Shown one piece after another: positions 1-11,655 of a DNA stretch of 64,000 nucleotides. Within the stretch, counting starts at the first letter, position 1, and each line of letters begins with the position of its first letter. The notes beneath the pieces are model-generated. The model ran no database searches. It was not told the DNA's origin and saw only the letters and a program-made list of their open reading frames with translations. The position numbers and the translations under genes are program-made. This DNA comes from Paralvinella palmiformis (Eukaryota; Annelida; Polychaeta; Terebellida; Alvinellidae), in assembly GCA_025642065.1 (NCBI GenBank), contig JAODUP010000035.1:877501-941500 (forward strand), written 5' to 3'.

Positions 1-104
1 ACTGGCTGGCAGACTGACTGGCTGGCAGGCAGACTGGCTGGCAGACTGACTGGCTGGCAGGCAGACTGGCTGGCAGACTGACTGGCAGGCAGACTTGCAA
101 ACAA
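1..104. repeat. Compound ACTGGCTGGCAG tetranucleotide-type array
   Basis: The left edge is built from alternating ACTG, GCTG and GCAG words in a repeating order, followed by short AAAC/GAAC-type words. The array probably continues outside the window. No coding sequence is seen here. Confidence 0.85.
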
Positions 105-204
105 ACAAACGAGCGAACGAATGAACAAAAGAACAAATGTATGAAGTTAATCTGACGTTATATATCTGGTATAAAGTATTATTATGGCGATTTACTTTTT
201 TCTA

Positions 205-425
205 CGACGTAAAGGAACAATTCACCTACAGTTCAAATTTTCAGGATTAATATAACTATTTGATCAATATCGATAAATGATGTCCAAATGTGACCATAAT
301 CAACCACCTTTTAAATACTGTAGTTCAAAGTGGTGATAAATTGTTTATAGCTTGTCTGTGCATACCGCCATTTTGAAGTTTGACCGGGATAGGAAGTTCC
401 TGAATGCTGACGTCACTTCGTACAA
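205..425 (-). mobile_element. MITE-like repeat, partial copy (same family as 22.9-23.3 kb)
   Basis: Read on the minus strand this stretch shares several blocks, in the same order, with 23.13-23.34 kb: a GTGACGTCAG word, the word CTTCAAAATGGCGG, the word ATTAATCCTGAAA, and a terminal end resembling TAAAGGAAC. The better copy is flanked by TTAA, suggesting a piggyBac-type non-autonomous element. The other end of this copy was not located with confidence. No ORF in it looks coding. Confidence 0.5.
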
Positions 426-1481
426 GCTGCGTGACAGGAAGTGTGTAAAACCCAGTTAAAATAATGTAAACAATTGCTTATCAAGAATAATTCCAGAACA
501 AAAAAGGTAGTATTCTTGTGTAAATTACACCATAAATTACCTACTACCATATCAGTGTCAGTCAGAAGGAACATAACAAGATAACGATGATTCTTATTGT
601 ATCGAAAGAAGTAGAATCGTCGAAGAAAGCGAGAAGAGAACCTGGAAGACCGACTGTTGTCTACGTGAACCCTTTGTGCCAATGAACTCTGAGGAGGAAT
701 CTCTTTGTTGAAATTCTCTACGGGATTTGAACTGTATTATAACTGAATCAGACGTGAAATGTGTTTATCACATCATCCCCTTTCTTCTTGATATGTGTTT
801 AAACAACCGCGTTTTACAACTAATACCCGTAGGAATGGCATATTTGAGGAATCGCACAATCCGACACCAGTTGGAGTGGGCAAGCCGGTATGTCACTCCT
901 GTGAATTAAGTCTCATTTCGTCGTTATTGATAGGTTCGCACGGAAATCGTTCAGTAATGCATACAATGATAATCCAGAGCAACTGTTACCCGAGTCAGTC
1001 TGGAGAATAGGATCCTTGTTCCAGGTGACGCCAGAGCAGTTTGGATTACTTATATAAACATTATACATTTATGTCATATTATTTGAGGGAGAAGTACGGT
1101 TAATCTTGTAAGCAAAAGATGTGTCACTAATGTTTTGAGTACTCATCACGAGTGAAAGCCATCGCAGGAGTGTAATTATGACACTTGTATAATTACATTT
1201 ATGTACGGAAATTATGATTATTAAAATGCACGCAGAGTATATAACATAAACAAACAACTGTTTAAAAAATAAGAAAAAAAGACATTATGCTACATCGCGT
1301 ATGAATTAATACTATTGAATGTAGTATTTCCGTAATTGTTAAATTTGCCAATTAACGATCGTACTCATGACAAAATAGAACCAACGGGGTAGATAACAGG
1401 ATGCCAAATCATCATAATTAAGTTTAATTGTTAGTCTTTTCGTTGTATCTGAGATAGTTCTGCCTATAGAGCTGAGTGTAC
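426..1481. other. No supported gene (left intergenic/intronic stretch)
   Basis: Short ORFs are present on both strands but none shows a recognisable domain. One 72-base segment at 827-898 (minus) has splice-like ends and the phase expected after the exon at 1482-1605, but it is too short to call. The rest is ordinary AT-rich sequence. Confidence 0.5.
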
Positions 1482-2276
1482 CTTTAACGCCATCTTTCAG
1501 AGCTTTGATCGGCTGTGAACAATTGACTGGGATAGTGAAGTAAGCATTATAGTCGTTTACGACAATAATCCTTGGTACTTTAATGATGCCCTTTAACCAG
1601 TACATCTGTAATAGAAGATAAATGAACACTTACTGTAATGAATAAAGTCGCACGACCAGGTAACCAGATTGGTAGTCCAACTGAAACGTTAACACTCACT
1701 CACTCACTCACTCACTCACTCATAACGGTGCCAGAATCTGGCGTAAGCCGACAGGAGACGAAGATTGGATTATAACCTGGGATAGTTGAAGCGTTGGAGA
1801 GGAGCTTGTTGTCATGGCGATTGATGGATTATACAGGACGTTAGTCTGTCTCACTCACTCACTCACTCATTCACTCATTCACTCTCTCATTTATCATTCA
1901 CCCATCCAACCATCCATCCATCCATCAGCGATTGATAAACCGGCTGACTTACTAACTAACTAAATCAGACAGACAGACAGACAGACTAACTGGCTGATTT
2001 AATAACTGGCTGGTTTGCTGGTACGTTCACTCACTTACTTAGTTTCTCACTGACTCACCCACTGACATACTAACCTCATTAGATGCCACTGTGTTCATCA
2101 ACTCGTCCCGTCCCAGATAGCCTTGCGTGGTCATGAAAAGGAATGGCGTGTACTTCTGGAAGTTGTCTAGGAATTCTACTGGAGTGTACTCGGTACTCGT
2201 CCATTTGAACGAGAATGCTGTGAATGCCTCAAAGTTGGCTGGAACGGGCGGTGGTGTGTAAGCCTTTCGTACTTTA
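1482..2276 (-). CDS. Partial gene, two exons; CABIT-like domain (tentative)
   Basis: Two exons are supported. Exon 2075-2276 has an acceptor ending TATCCAG and a donor GTTAGT after a complete GAG codon. It encodes about 67 residues, including TPPPVPANFEAF, EYTPVEFLDNFQ and PFLFMTTQGYLGRDEL. Exon 1482-1605 follows with acceptor TTCTATTACAG in the matching phase 0, donor GTACAC after AAAG, and 41 residues including WLKGIIKVPRIIVVND and YFTIPVNCS. Joined, the pattern resembles the CABIT domain of THEMIS/GAREM proteins: an 'F.., PF.., GYxG' start, then an 'L.GIKKVPRV..D...Y.IP.N' strand pair. Those family members are signalling adaptors acting with Grb2. The identification is from memory of the fold pattern, not a search. 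The gene continues on both sides: the upstream exon must end in phase 2 and the downstream exon must begin with two bases of a split codon. A LINE remnant lies just upstream. Confidence 0.42.
1688..1725. repeat. (CTCA)n array, left flank of the 125-bp unit
   Basis: Perfect ACTC tetranucleotides run directly into the conserved unit at 1726-1850. They lie in the intron between the two exons of gene 1. Confidence 0.85.
1726..1850 (+). repeat. 125-bp unit flanked by (CTCA)n, copy 1
   Basis: The unit begins GGTGCCAGAATCTGG and ends ACGTTAGTCTGT. It recurs at 40,947-41,070 with eight differences by hand count, and is CTCA-flanked on both sides here. Such short cores embedded in tetranucleotide arrays resemble non-autonomous Helentron-type (HINE/pearl-like) elements reported from bivalves and insects. 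That link is inference. Confidence 0.75.
1851..2060. repeat. CTCA/ATTC/CATC/CAGA/ACTG tetranucleotide cluster
   Basis: A run of imperfect tetranucleotide arrays starts with CTCA at 1851-1893 and passes through CATC and CAGA blocks. It is the right flank of the 125-bp unit and lies in the intron of gene 1. Confidence 0.7.
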
Positions 2277-2574
2277 CTGGATATTAAAAAAATGGAATAA
2301 ACGACAGATATATGTTCTGATAATTTAATGTTCCGACATTCTAGCATTTCGATATCCCAATTTTTGGAGACGACGAGGGTTATAATTACAATAATAATTA
2401 CAAAAACTTCTATAGCGCCAATATCTTCGAAAAACAAATAGAGCTCAGTGGCGCACTTAGTACAGTGGTTGGGCAAACGATGCAAAGTTCATCAACAATG
2501 ATCATATGGCAAGGAAACTTAAGAAGCATAGGCGTGTCTGAAAAGATAATTTTCGAAATGGTGACGGAAAGAAA

Positions 2575-4060
2575 CTATGCTATTTGATGACTTAACATGT
2601 TCAGAGAGTGAATTCCAAAGAGTAGGGACAGCAATTGAAAAGCACGAGTTCCAGCATGAGTTTTAACCCTGGGACAAAGATTGAAAACCAGATGAACGGA
2701 GTTCTGTGGGCTTGGGTGATAAAGAAAGCATGGACAATTGACATGAAGGTTCTCAAGAAGAATGAGTTTAATAGGCAATAGGACAGAGTTTAAAATGATG
2801 CAATATTAAAAAGAAGGGAGTTGCAGTAATCAAGTCCACTAGTAATGAGTGCTGTAGTTTTGGCGACTGAAAGAGAAATGTAGCGCCGAAAACGGCGAAG
2901 GTTACGAATATGGTATAAGCAGGAGCGACATGTCGGAGAAACACGATTTCTTAAATTAAAGTCGCTTTCAAATGTAACACCAAGATTATGTACAGTGTCT
3001 GATTGTGTGATTCTATAACTAAGGATGTTCGTAGAGAAGAAATGAGTAAGTTTGCTTCGTTGTCTGGATGTACCTATAATGATGAAATCTGTTTTGTTTG
3101 TCATCCAGCCAGAGCTATCACAGAGACAGTCACCTAGTTTTTTAAGGAAAAGATCAGTGTCCGCTGTAGATAAAGATATGTATACTTGGGTGTCATCTGT
3201 ATATAAATGATGGTTCAATTTATGGCCGTGAATAATTGAGCTTAGTGGTGTTGTATACAGAATAAACAATAGTGGTCAAAGAACAGAGCTTTGGAGAATA
3301 CCGCAAAACAAAGGCACTGACTTTGAAAAACATTTTCTTATTATTATTGATTGAAACCTATTTATTAACAGAATAATCAATGGTATCAAAAGCTGCAGAT
3401 CAATCTAATAGTGTTAGTGCTGTGACATTTCCTTTGCCAATGTTTAGTGCTATGTCGCTATGAACTTTTAGTAGAGCGGTTTCTGTAGAGTGAAATTGTT
3501 TGTAAGTAGACTGAAAAACATTAGACAGGTGATTGGAAAGGAATTGCAGTGTGAATTAGTTGAATCATGAGAGAGTCCTATTTATACAGTTCCAGAGATG
3601 GAGAGGATTGTTAGAGTTGTTGGAGATCATGTTCCTATAAAAGTCAGATTTAGCTTTATTCATGAGTCTGTTGCAAAAAATGGCACTGTTTAGTATACGT
3701 AGACCTGGTAAGTTGTGCGCGTGATTTCCTCCAAATGCGTTCTAAATATCGGCGACGCACTTTGGCATTGATCATTTCAGGGAACATCCATGGTGTAGGT
3801 GGTTTAATGTTTATGGATTTTGATTTGACAGGTGCGTGTTTGTCGAGTAAGGTTTTAAGTGTAGTGTAGTATTGTTCACATAATTGTGATAAGTCAGCTT
3901 TAGGGTTGGCGATAAGTTCAGATTTTACTATGTCATCATTAAATGCAAGAATGTCAATGTCATGAGTATACCGATAAAGAATATTACGCTTAGAGTCGGC
4001 TGGATTATGCTGAACCTTTATTTCTGCTATGACAGTGAAATGATCCGATATCATGTAGTC
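2575..4060 (-). mobile_element. CR1/L2-type LINE remnant (endonuclease end to RT C-terminus)
   Basis: On the minus strand the pieces appear in correct LINE order. The endonuclease C-terminus carries the SDH motif (MISDHFTV, about 4054), followed by the pre-RT linker to about 3660. RT blocks around 3380-3520 include FHSTETALLKVHSDIA and SAAFDTIDYS. The RT active-site block is LYTDDTQVY near 3200, then NLGVTF, then LDYCNSLLF near 2800. A terminal PRVKTHAGTRAFQ block lies near 2670. Frames shift and an in-frame stop interrupts the RT, so the element is dead and 5'-truncated. The canonical YADD is YTDD here. It was a retrotransposon copying itself by target-primed reverse transcription. Confidence 0.85.
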
Positions 4061-4189
4061 GGAACCCCCCTCGTTTATAAAGTTATAAATTATGTTTTCC
4101 GTTGTTTTATGCAGATTTATTTCCTTCTATTTGATGTAATCGTTCCAAACAAATAGTTATGCAATTACCGTTTAAGACATCAAGAGACA

Positions 4190-4310
4190 TTAAAGAGACA
4201 TTAAAGGTAGGACATTAAAAGACAACTCACAGGTGCCCGCCGCCTTCGTCGGGGACATCCTATATATTTCCGGCACCATTTGAAGAAGAAGAAGAAGAAG
4301 AAGAAAGACA
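4190..4310. repeat. Short GACATTAAA repeats and (GAA)n
   Basis: Several near copies of AGACATTAAA lie at 4190-4222, and a (GAA)n run follows near 4280-4303. Nothing coding is seen. Confidence 0.5.
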
Positions 4311-4385
4311 TCTGACGGTACGTGTTTGTCATCGCCAGTGTCCATTAGCAATGGAAATAAATGTTAATCGCTCGATCAACAAATT

Positions 4386-4568
4386 TGGGCGTTAGCGTGT
4401 TGGACCACGGATCACTACCACCCGTGTTCGAATCTCGGGGTGGGCATATCTGAAGGTTGTTTCATCTTTGACTTCGCTTCGTTACCTTAGAAGGTGGCTC
4501 GGCCCGTTTAGCCTACCGTGTGTACAAAAAGGGGCCCTAAGACATAAATCATCATCATTATCATCATC
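4386..4568 (+). mobile_element. tRNA-derived SINE (subfamily A), copy 1
   Basis: The 5' end is slightly truncated. A B-box GTGTTCGAATCTC is followed by the family body (GGTTGTTTCATCTTTGAC, then TCGGCCCGTTTAGCCTACC) and the ATC-rich tail. Confidence 0.85.
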
Positions 4569-4569
4569 G

Positions 4570-5106
4570 ATCAACAAATTCGTCGGAACATCGAGTTGTC
4601 GGAACAACTGGCTGTCGGAAGAGTGGACTATCAGATCGTAAAGCCGCTCATCAGCTTTTTTGGCGTTATCACAAATTTCGATGTCACACCTATAGCATAG
4701 GTTTAACGTTTAACTGTGTACTTACTTTATCTTCCATTCTCGCCATTCATCACCCTGTACCAAAGCTATTGCCATAATAGTTAGTTGTAGTTAGTCAGCA
4801 TAACACTATCCAACTGCGTTGAATGAGAAATGGTATACGGCAAAGGTATTAGTGTAGCTTGGACCTTGTTCCGTTGACACTTAGGTCAGCTTATATCTAG
4901 CGATATAAGTACATGACTAGCACTTGAAATGCAATAGCGTTCGTTTAAAGTAGTTCCTGTTTGGGCTGTGTCATGTCTCGGGTATGTGTACGTGTGTTAT
5001 ATCAGAATTACTTATTTCTCAGGGATGCACGCTAGATCTGCTGGTAGGCGTGTACTTACTGTGAACGATTTTTTGTAAACTCAACGAGGAGTTCATTTGA
5101 AATATC
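4570..5106. other. No supported feature
   Basis: AT-rich, non-repetitive sequence with no open frame that looks coding and no known repeat that I recognise. Confidence 0.5.
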
Positions 5107-5300
5107 TTCAGTGGTCTAGCTGTTGAGTCTGTTGCACGTCGAGTCAATGTAGCGATTTGCCTAACCGTCAAGAATACCAGTTTCGAATCCAGAAAACTCG
5201 AATATTTTCCAGGGATTAATTTCTCACTCCTAAAATGGCGTCAATGCCGAATTAATGAACTGTAAACCGTTGAAGTTAAATAATCCCGGAGGAAATAATA
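5107..5300 (+). mobile_element. Second tRNA-like SINE family, copy 1
   Basis: A tRNA-like head (TGGTCTAGCTGTTGAGTC, then GTTTCGAATCC) is followed by CCAGGGATTAATTTCTC and a 3' part AATGAACTGTAAACCGTTG. The same order of words occurs at 14.11-14.34 kb, so it is dispersed. Confidence 0.5.
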
Positions 5301-5370
5301 CATTATGGTAGGGAACACCTTCGGCGTATTTCGACTCCGTACTTTCCGTACTGTTCCCCTGTGAGCGAAG

Positions 5371-5530
5371 ATGAATGATGGTGATTGATGTTTTACGGCC
5401 ACTTATGTGCACATGGTAGGCTAAATGGGCCGAACGACATCCAAAGGTAATGAGGCGAAGTCAAAGATGAAACAACCTTCAGATATGCCCACGCCGAGAT
5501 TCGAACATGAGTGGTAGTGATATTATAAGT
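5371..5530 (-). mobile_element. tRNA-derived SINE (subfamily A), copy 2
   Basis: The reverse complement of the family body and tail is clear, including TTTTACGGCCACTTATGTGC, and the B-box is recognisable. The head is lost after TGGTAGTGATAT. Confidence 0.85.
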
Positions 5531-5534
5531 CACT

Positions 5535-6570
5535 CAGTGTAAACCCTAATATAATACTACGGCATCCGGGAATACACTTAAACGGTATTAAAACAAAATT
5601 CGGTAGCTGTATATAAATATACTATCGTTGTATACTTCTCTCGTTATGAAACGTCATGTCGAGTGAAGCTTATCAAGGTACATACATATAACATGTTGTT
5701 TTGGTTAGATCATATCAGATTGTACACAAAACGTTCAAGTTGTGACACTTAATCGTCAACTGATATTAGTTAATGAAATATACACTGGAAGTCACTTATC
5801 ATTTACGTAGTCTTTCGCATTGAATTGCTTTCCTGCATAAAGCTAATTTTATATTTCAGATTGAGACACTTACGTCTACAAATATTCTTCAATATACTGT
5901 ACAGCGTACTGTAATGGGACATATTTGACGAAATGATACTTGTTTTGGGGAACGAGCTAACTTCACGAATATTTTGAATCCATTTACTGTTTCAGACTGT
6001 CTCGCAGCTATGGATATACTGCACCCATAAAACCAAGACGCCTTCTCTAATTACGTATAACTATAAGGAAATACAAATTCCTGTTTATAAACAAACGTTT
6101 GAAGTCACGTGATAATTCTCCATCACTGTAAATATAAAAATAGCATCTAACAATTTACAAAATGTGGATATTAAATACATCTTAGTGTTCGTTCGTTTAC
6201 CTTAGTGTTATACGGAACAAAGCTATACTAATAGAGCACGGAATTAACAAAATGTTGCCCAACGTCATCCACCATCACCTCTATCAGCATATAGTTTTTG
6301 TCATATGGTATCACATGATCCTGTGTAAGGATGTTGAAGACTTTTCAAAGATGTTTGAGCTAAGTCACTTCACTGCTTCCATATATCGGTAGTGTACATA
6401 TTATCACGTGTTCAACAAACTGTAATGTCAGTTAACAAGCTGAAGTGAGCATATGAGACGTCGAAATGTTTTACATATAGGTTTGTTTTGAACCACAGAA
6501 AATTACTGTTGAATGTAAAGTGTGATGTCAAAGTAGTTATCTTATGTATGTCGAAGCTCACTTCGGAACC
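5535..6570. other. No supported feature
   Basis: About 1 kb of AT-rich unique sequence. ORFs are short and have no recognisable domains. Confidence 0.5.
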
Positions 6571-6740
6571 ACATGCACGTGTTGCTTACCGCGAACTTTG
6601 GCGTCAAATGGTATTTTTGTACGTGCTTCCGCTTTTGTACGTAGCCTGTATGTAGCCACTTTCCTGTGGGCGTGATATATTTGTCGCGTACGAAAAGCGA
6701 ATTAGCTGGGCCCCACATGCTGATGAATAGCCCTAACACA
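6570..6740 (-). repeat. Dispersed repeat, copy 1 (partner at 41.4 kb)
   Basis: Read on the minus strand this contains GGGGCCCAGCTAATTCGC, TTTTCGTACGCGACAAATAT, GAAAGTGGCTACAT and AAAAGCGGAAGCAC. All recur in the same order on the plus strand at about 41,405-41,545. The element type is unknown. Confidence 0.7.
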
Positions 6741-6895
6741 TGCTTAGGTCTACTTATATATGTATAGGTTTGAAACATTGTATATTTATATTGATGTACG
6801 TATAGTTTTATTCGTGTATATAATTATGGAGGTTTAAGTCTCAAAGGATGTTTAGATGTTGAAAATCTCAGTTAATGCCACTATATATGTATCCT

Positions 6896-6898
<3 letters not shown>

Positions 6899-6943
<45 letters not shown>

Positions 6944-6990
6944 CGCATGCCACACGCACATACGCAGGCACGCACACATGCATATACATA

Positions 6991-7045
<55 letters not shown>
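6899..7045. repeat. (CA)n then (AT)n compound microsatellite
   Basis: Perfect CA dinucleotides run at about 6899-6940, an imperfect CA/CG/CAT block follows, and then perfect AT at about 6993-7044. ORFs through it are artefacts of the repeat. Confidence 0.9.
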
Positions 7046-7047
<2 letters not shown>

Positions 7048-7049
7048 TG

Positions 7050-7540
7050 CCCCCTGAACATGGGTTAAAATTAGAGTATCGGAATACTAGGATTATATTC
7101 ATCTCTTAACAAACATATTACCATGATGAGCATGAGGCGTATATCACTCGAATGTCAGAACACGACGCAAAGCCACCTATTCCATACAGACAAGGACCAG
7201 TGGGTTTAGGTATTAAAGGGCCTATATAGAATCCCTGTGGATTTGGTTTTTGCGGATTAGTCGGTTTTAGCCAGCTGTGCCTTAACAGACCGCGAAAAGG
7301 GGTAACACCGGGTCGTTCTGCTTTGTATGTAAATATACACGAATCTAAAGCTATAATAAGTCAGATTGTTAACAGCTTCTATTCTCTAATAAACTACATT
7401 TAAACTCCGAAACATTCAAGATAACAGACCTCACGCAGACTTGAACTATTCACGTGAATTGTGTTATCGACTAGATTCAGAATCTGGCCGAGGAACCGTA
7501 ATTAGAAGCGTAACAAAGAGAAGACATCTGTTATTAAAAT
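7050..7540. other. No supported feature
   Basis: Unique AT-rich sequence; nothing coding recognised. Confidence 0.5.
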
Positions 7541-7912
7541 ATTTTCCTTTATAAATAATAATAATAATAATTTATTAAGCGCCTTATTCTACTTTAATTG
7601 ATCTTAGGCACTTTACATTTAAAATATAATTAAAACATGTTCAAAGCTCATTTAGCGCAAACACCATACATAAATACACTGGTTTATATATTATAAATGG
7701 GCTAGGTTAAATAAATTAGTTTTAACAACCCTTTAAGAACTATTTATTGGGTTCAAATTTAATGTAATTTGGCAACTTATTCCACAGCCTTGGAGCTAAT
7801 TCTCGGAAAGATTCCTCTTCGTACATATATGGCGGTTTGGTACCGTCAAATGTGAACAGGACTCAGATCGCAGCAGTCTCACTGGTATATACGTTTGGAT
7901 TAAATCGTTATG
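7540..7912 (-). mobile_element. LINE C-terminus and 3' tail, probably the 3' part of the element at 10.0-11.6 kb
   Basis: On the minus strand the frame reads DLIQTYIPVRLLRSES, HLTVPKPPYMYEEESF and LAPRLWNKLPNYIKFEP before a stop near 7742. This is the usual end of CR1/L2 ORF2. A 3' UTR with an (ATT)n tail follows near 7555. The fragment stops where the neighbouring LINE begins at about 7913. It lacks only the stretch expected between it and the element at 10.0-11.6 kb, so I read it as that element's displaced 3' end. Confidence 0.65.
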
Positions 7913-8075
7913 ATGCTGTTATTATAATTGGATACTTATAAAGCGCTCTTTTCATACTTAAAGCCTGTTCAAAAGCGCTGTACATAAACTTATGGAGAAA
8001 AAAATAACATATATAGATAAGATATAACAAATATAATACGATTAGTTCATAACAATATAAGTATAAAGCTAATTT

Positions 8076-8125
<50 letters not shown>

Positions 8126-10016
8126 AAACTGACTAAGAAAAATAAATTAAACAACAAAATGGCTGGAGAACAAATACATTTTCAGTAACATCTTAAAAAT
8201 CTTCAGTGTTTTCGATTCACGAATGTGAGCTGGGAGTGCATTCCATAGCTTGGCTGCTGAAGAGTGAACTTTTCTGTCGCCATAGCTAGATGTTCTAACC
8301 CTTGGAACCATCAATGTCACTGAACCCATCGAACGTGTTTTGTTGGTTGATAAACTGTCAACATGTCAGATATATATCTTGGAGCCTGTTTATGTAGGGC
8401 TTTATACGTGTGCATTGGGATTTTAAATTGCGCTCGATACTTAACAGGTAACCAATGGAGATCCTTCAATATTGGTGTCGTGTGACTCCGGCGTGATGTT
8501 CGGATTACAATTCGTGCCGTTGTTTTCGGTATACGTTGTAACTTGTTAAGGAGCAGTCCATTGAGCAAAGCATTACAGTAGTCCAAGCGTGATGTTATAA
8601 GCCCACTGACTAGTGACTTACTGCATCACTTGTTAAGTAACCCCTAATATGCCCAATGTTGTGTAGTTGGTGATAGCCAGGCCTACAGATAGTATGCAAC
8701 TCTTGCTCCATATTTAGTGCAGAGTCAAAGATTACACCTAAGTTCCTCACAGTGTTCACTGGTGTTATATTAATATCACCAAAACAAACCGTAACGTTTT
8801 CCATATGGATGGCATTATGCTTAGATGTGAACAGCATAAGTTCCGTTTTGTCACTGTTCAGTTTGAGCATGTTTGTACGCATCCATCCTTCAATGTCAGT
8901 AAGACAGTTCTCAATGAGTGAAAGGGATTGTGCTTTCACAGCGTCTCCCTTCGGCTTGAATGAGATGTACAGCTGTGTGTCATCTGCATAAAAATGGTAA
9001 GAAAGTCCATGCCGACGGATAATGGCTTCTAGAGGCTTAGCCTACGTGGTGTATTTCTTCGGGCCGAGTAGCGAGCCTTGTGGTACACCATATTTCACTG
9101 GCTTAGAGTGCTCGCTATCTATGACCACTACTTGGGAGCGGTCGGTAAGGTACGATGCTATCCATATGAGAGCTGCTCCGGAGATTCCGAATACATTCTC
9201 AAAGCGACTCAAGAAGATTCCATGATCGAGAGTATCAAATGCAGCTGATAGATCGAGCATGACCAACACTGTGACAAAACCATTATCAAGAGACTCGAGG
9301 ATGTCGCTTTGTACCTTCAGAAATGCCGTCTCGGTCGAGTGAAATCTACGGTAAACTGACTGGAGCTCCTCGTGAAGACCATTATCCACCAAGTGGCGTT
9401 CAATACGTGTGTCTACAACCTTCTCTGACACCTTGGAAATGAACGAAAGGTTGGATACGGGTCTGTAGTTTTTTAGAATATCTGGATCGAGTGTTGGTTT
9501 CTTAAATAGTGGTCGTATCTGGGCGCACTTAAATGCTGGAGGCACACGACCACTATCCATGGATACACTGACAATCGCGGTGGTGATAGAGAGTAACTCA
9601 CTAACACACAGCTTTAGAAGCCATGTGGGCACCGGATCAAGGCTACATCATTTACTAGGTGACTTCATGATGAGAGTCTTCACTTCATTTTCTGAGGCGT
9701 GAATAAACCTCTCCAGTGGTGTACTTATAGATGAGGTATCGACGTCCTGGTCAATACCGTGCATCTGATCTGTCTGGATGTTTTGTATCTTATCAATAAA
9801 GAAAGAGCTGAACATCTCGTCTCGGTTAGTTCACTGGGAGACCCTGTCTGGGGAAGAGTTGATCCCATGTCACCAAGCAGGTGTTTGGCCAATTTGTATA
9901 TGCCCTTCTGGTCATGGCCAGTGATCTTTTCAGAATAGTAAGCTATCCTGGTTTGTTTTAGGAGATTAATCACCACAATACATTGATCTCTATATATTTG
10001 GTGGTTAAGAGTCAAG
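7913..10016 (-). mobile_element. CR1/L2-type LINE, 5'-truncated, degenerate
   Basis: Minus-strand order: pre-RT linker (10,015-9,725, KGIYKLAKHLLGD), then an RT frame at 9632-9042 with KNYRPVSNLSFISK, LVMLDLSAAFDTLDH and YGVPQGSLLGP. An intact active-site block FYADDTQLY lies at about 8972-8998, followed by LNSDKTELMLF and RNLGVIFDSAL. Next come LDYCNALLNG, LHWLPVKYRAQFK and the end SSAAKLWNALPAHIRES, stopping near 8147. The 3' UTR and a TA-rich stretch run down to about 7913. Several frame breaks separate these blocks, so it is inactive, although the YADD site survives. Confidence 0.9.
8077..8126. repeat. (AT)n in LINE 3' UTR
   Basis: AT dinucleotides with one TG interruption lie in the 3' region of the LINE. 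Confidence 0.85.
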
Positions 10017-11655
10017 CGACTCTTTTTCTATCGTCGTTCCAGCTTCCGTCGAAGATGTTCCACTCAGTAATTTGAACGTTTTGAAACGCATAGGAAGCGA
10101 GTGCAGCTGGAACGAAACTGGTGTTAAATGTTCCCTTTTGCGAGTGCGCGTAACCAGAGGTGCAGCACAGCTCAGCACTCGCTGTAGGCGGTTTGTCAGA
10201 GAGAGAGAGTGGGATATTATATAACAAAACACTGCCATAGTCCAGTCGAAAAAGGGCTTGGGCTAAGGTGTTGTATGTGTCATAATGTTTGTATGCTTAC
10301 CAATAAGTCCTATATTTCCTATATGATAATAACCGACCTACATATATAATTCACCTGCTTCTCTATTCCTTTAGTATTATCCAATATAAGCCATACATTT
10401 CTCACAGATATGGAAGAATTTATAGAATTAAATCCTACCTTAATGCGAAGATTCTCAGTTTTCTTTAAATGTTGCTTGGATGAGAAAACAAATAAATCGA
10501 TCTTATCCTTATTCAATTTCAAAAAGTTGCTGTTAATCCAAATATTTATCTTTCTAATAAAAGTTTCATTGAACTCGAAATATCATCCCCTTTTATCTCA
10601 TGATTCATGTAGAACTACGTATTATAGGCACAACGATGATATTCAATATTCAATTATTTGTTTAATAATTTCAGCAACTGGTTTAGTATGTATAGAGTAA
10701 TTATTTGGCCCTAAAAGGAAAATTCTAAAGGAAAGGAAAATTCTACACTCTTCAGCAGTATCGAATAATCAAAAGCTGCATATAAATCAAGCATAATTAA
10801 TTCAGTGATGGAACCTTCATCAAGAGTCACAGCAATGTCACACTGCACTTTTGAGAGAGTAGTTTCTGTTGAATAGTATCTACTGCAAGCAGACTGATAA
10901 CTGTCATGGAGGTCATTGTGCTCTAAATGTTCTTCTATGCGCCTTGCTACTACTACCTTCTCAATACGTTTGAGGACGAAAGGAAGGTTAGAAATAGGAC
11001 AATAATTCTTCAAATCTTCCTTTTCTAACATGGATCTCTTAAGCAGCAGGGTCATGGGGTCTCGTTTAAAAAAAAACAGCGGCATCACTGTCTCATCAAT
11101 TAATCTATTGACAATTCCAGAAACTTATCAAAATATTTCAAGCATTTTACCATTAAACATAACATCTCCTCCATCCATGGAGATATTGCGGGTATTATTT
11201 GAGGAATCAGAAATGATCTTATTCCTGATGATTGAGGTTTTCCTAACGAAGAAATTGATTAATGTTGTCCGCCCGGAGTTGAGCAGAGGCAAACTGTGGA
11301 AAACGGTATTTGAATTTTTCCCGTCAAGTTCTTAGTTAATTTGAAGAGTTTCTTTTGATCATTTCCACATTTCTCTATCTTTGTGGAATATAGTGTATAC
11401 AAGGAGTTTCCAGTCTGAACGTGACTACTTTTGAACAAGAGGGAGCATGGTGATTAATGATACTTTGAACACCTTTGTTATAGGCTTCTACCAGCTCATC
11501 GTCTGATCATTCATATTTTCTCAGGTGTTGGGGACGGTTATAAATCCTCCGTAAATTCTGTAATATTTATACCACGATACTTTCTGTATGCGATCTTTCT
11601 TCCTATGCAATCGGCGTTGTGCATAATGATAACGAACAGTACATCCAGATGATCA
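10017..11655 (-). mobile_element. Older CR1/L2-type LINE remnant, 5' portion
   Basis: Minus-strand blocks run from high to low coordinate. A pre-RT part has RKIAYRKYRG near 11.59 kb and NDQKKLFKLTKNL near 11.37 kb. RT follows at 11,088-10,711 with LKNYCPISNLPFV, STETTLSKVQCDIA and LIMLDLYAAFDYS. A thumb region (MKLNKDKIDLFVFSS) lies near 10.5 kb, and RLDYGSVLLYN with LQRVLSCAAPLVTRTRK lies near 10.1 kb. Many stops and frameshifts are present and the active-site block is not seen. The reading stops at about 10,017, where the younger LINE begins. Confidence 0.8.

Noticed and set aside
827..898. Possible third exon of gene 1 (minus), acceptor AATTCACAG and donor GTATTAG
   Set aside because: The phase fits the exon at 1482-1605 and there is no stop. 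It encodes only 23 residues, has a weak donor and no domain resemblance, and a 72-base match by chance is plausible.
9022..9225. Plus-strand ORF over the RT region
   Set aside because: Antisense shadow of the LINE RT frame on the minus strand.
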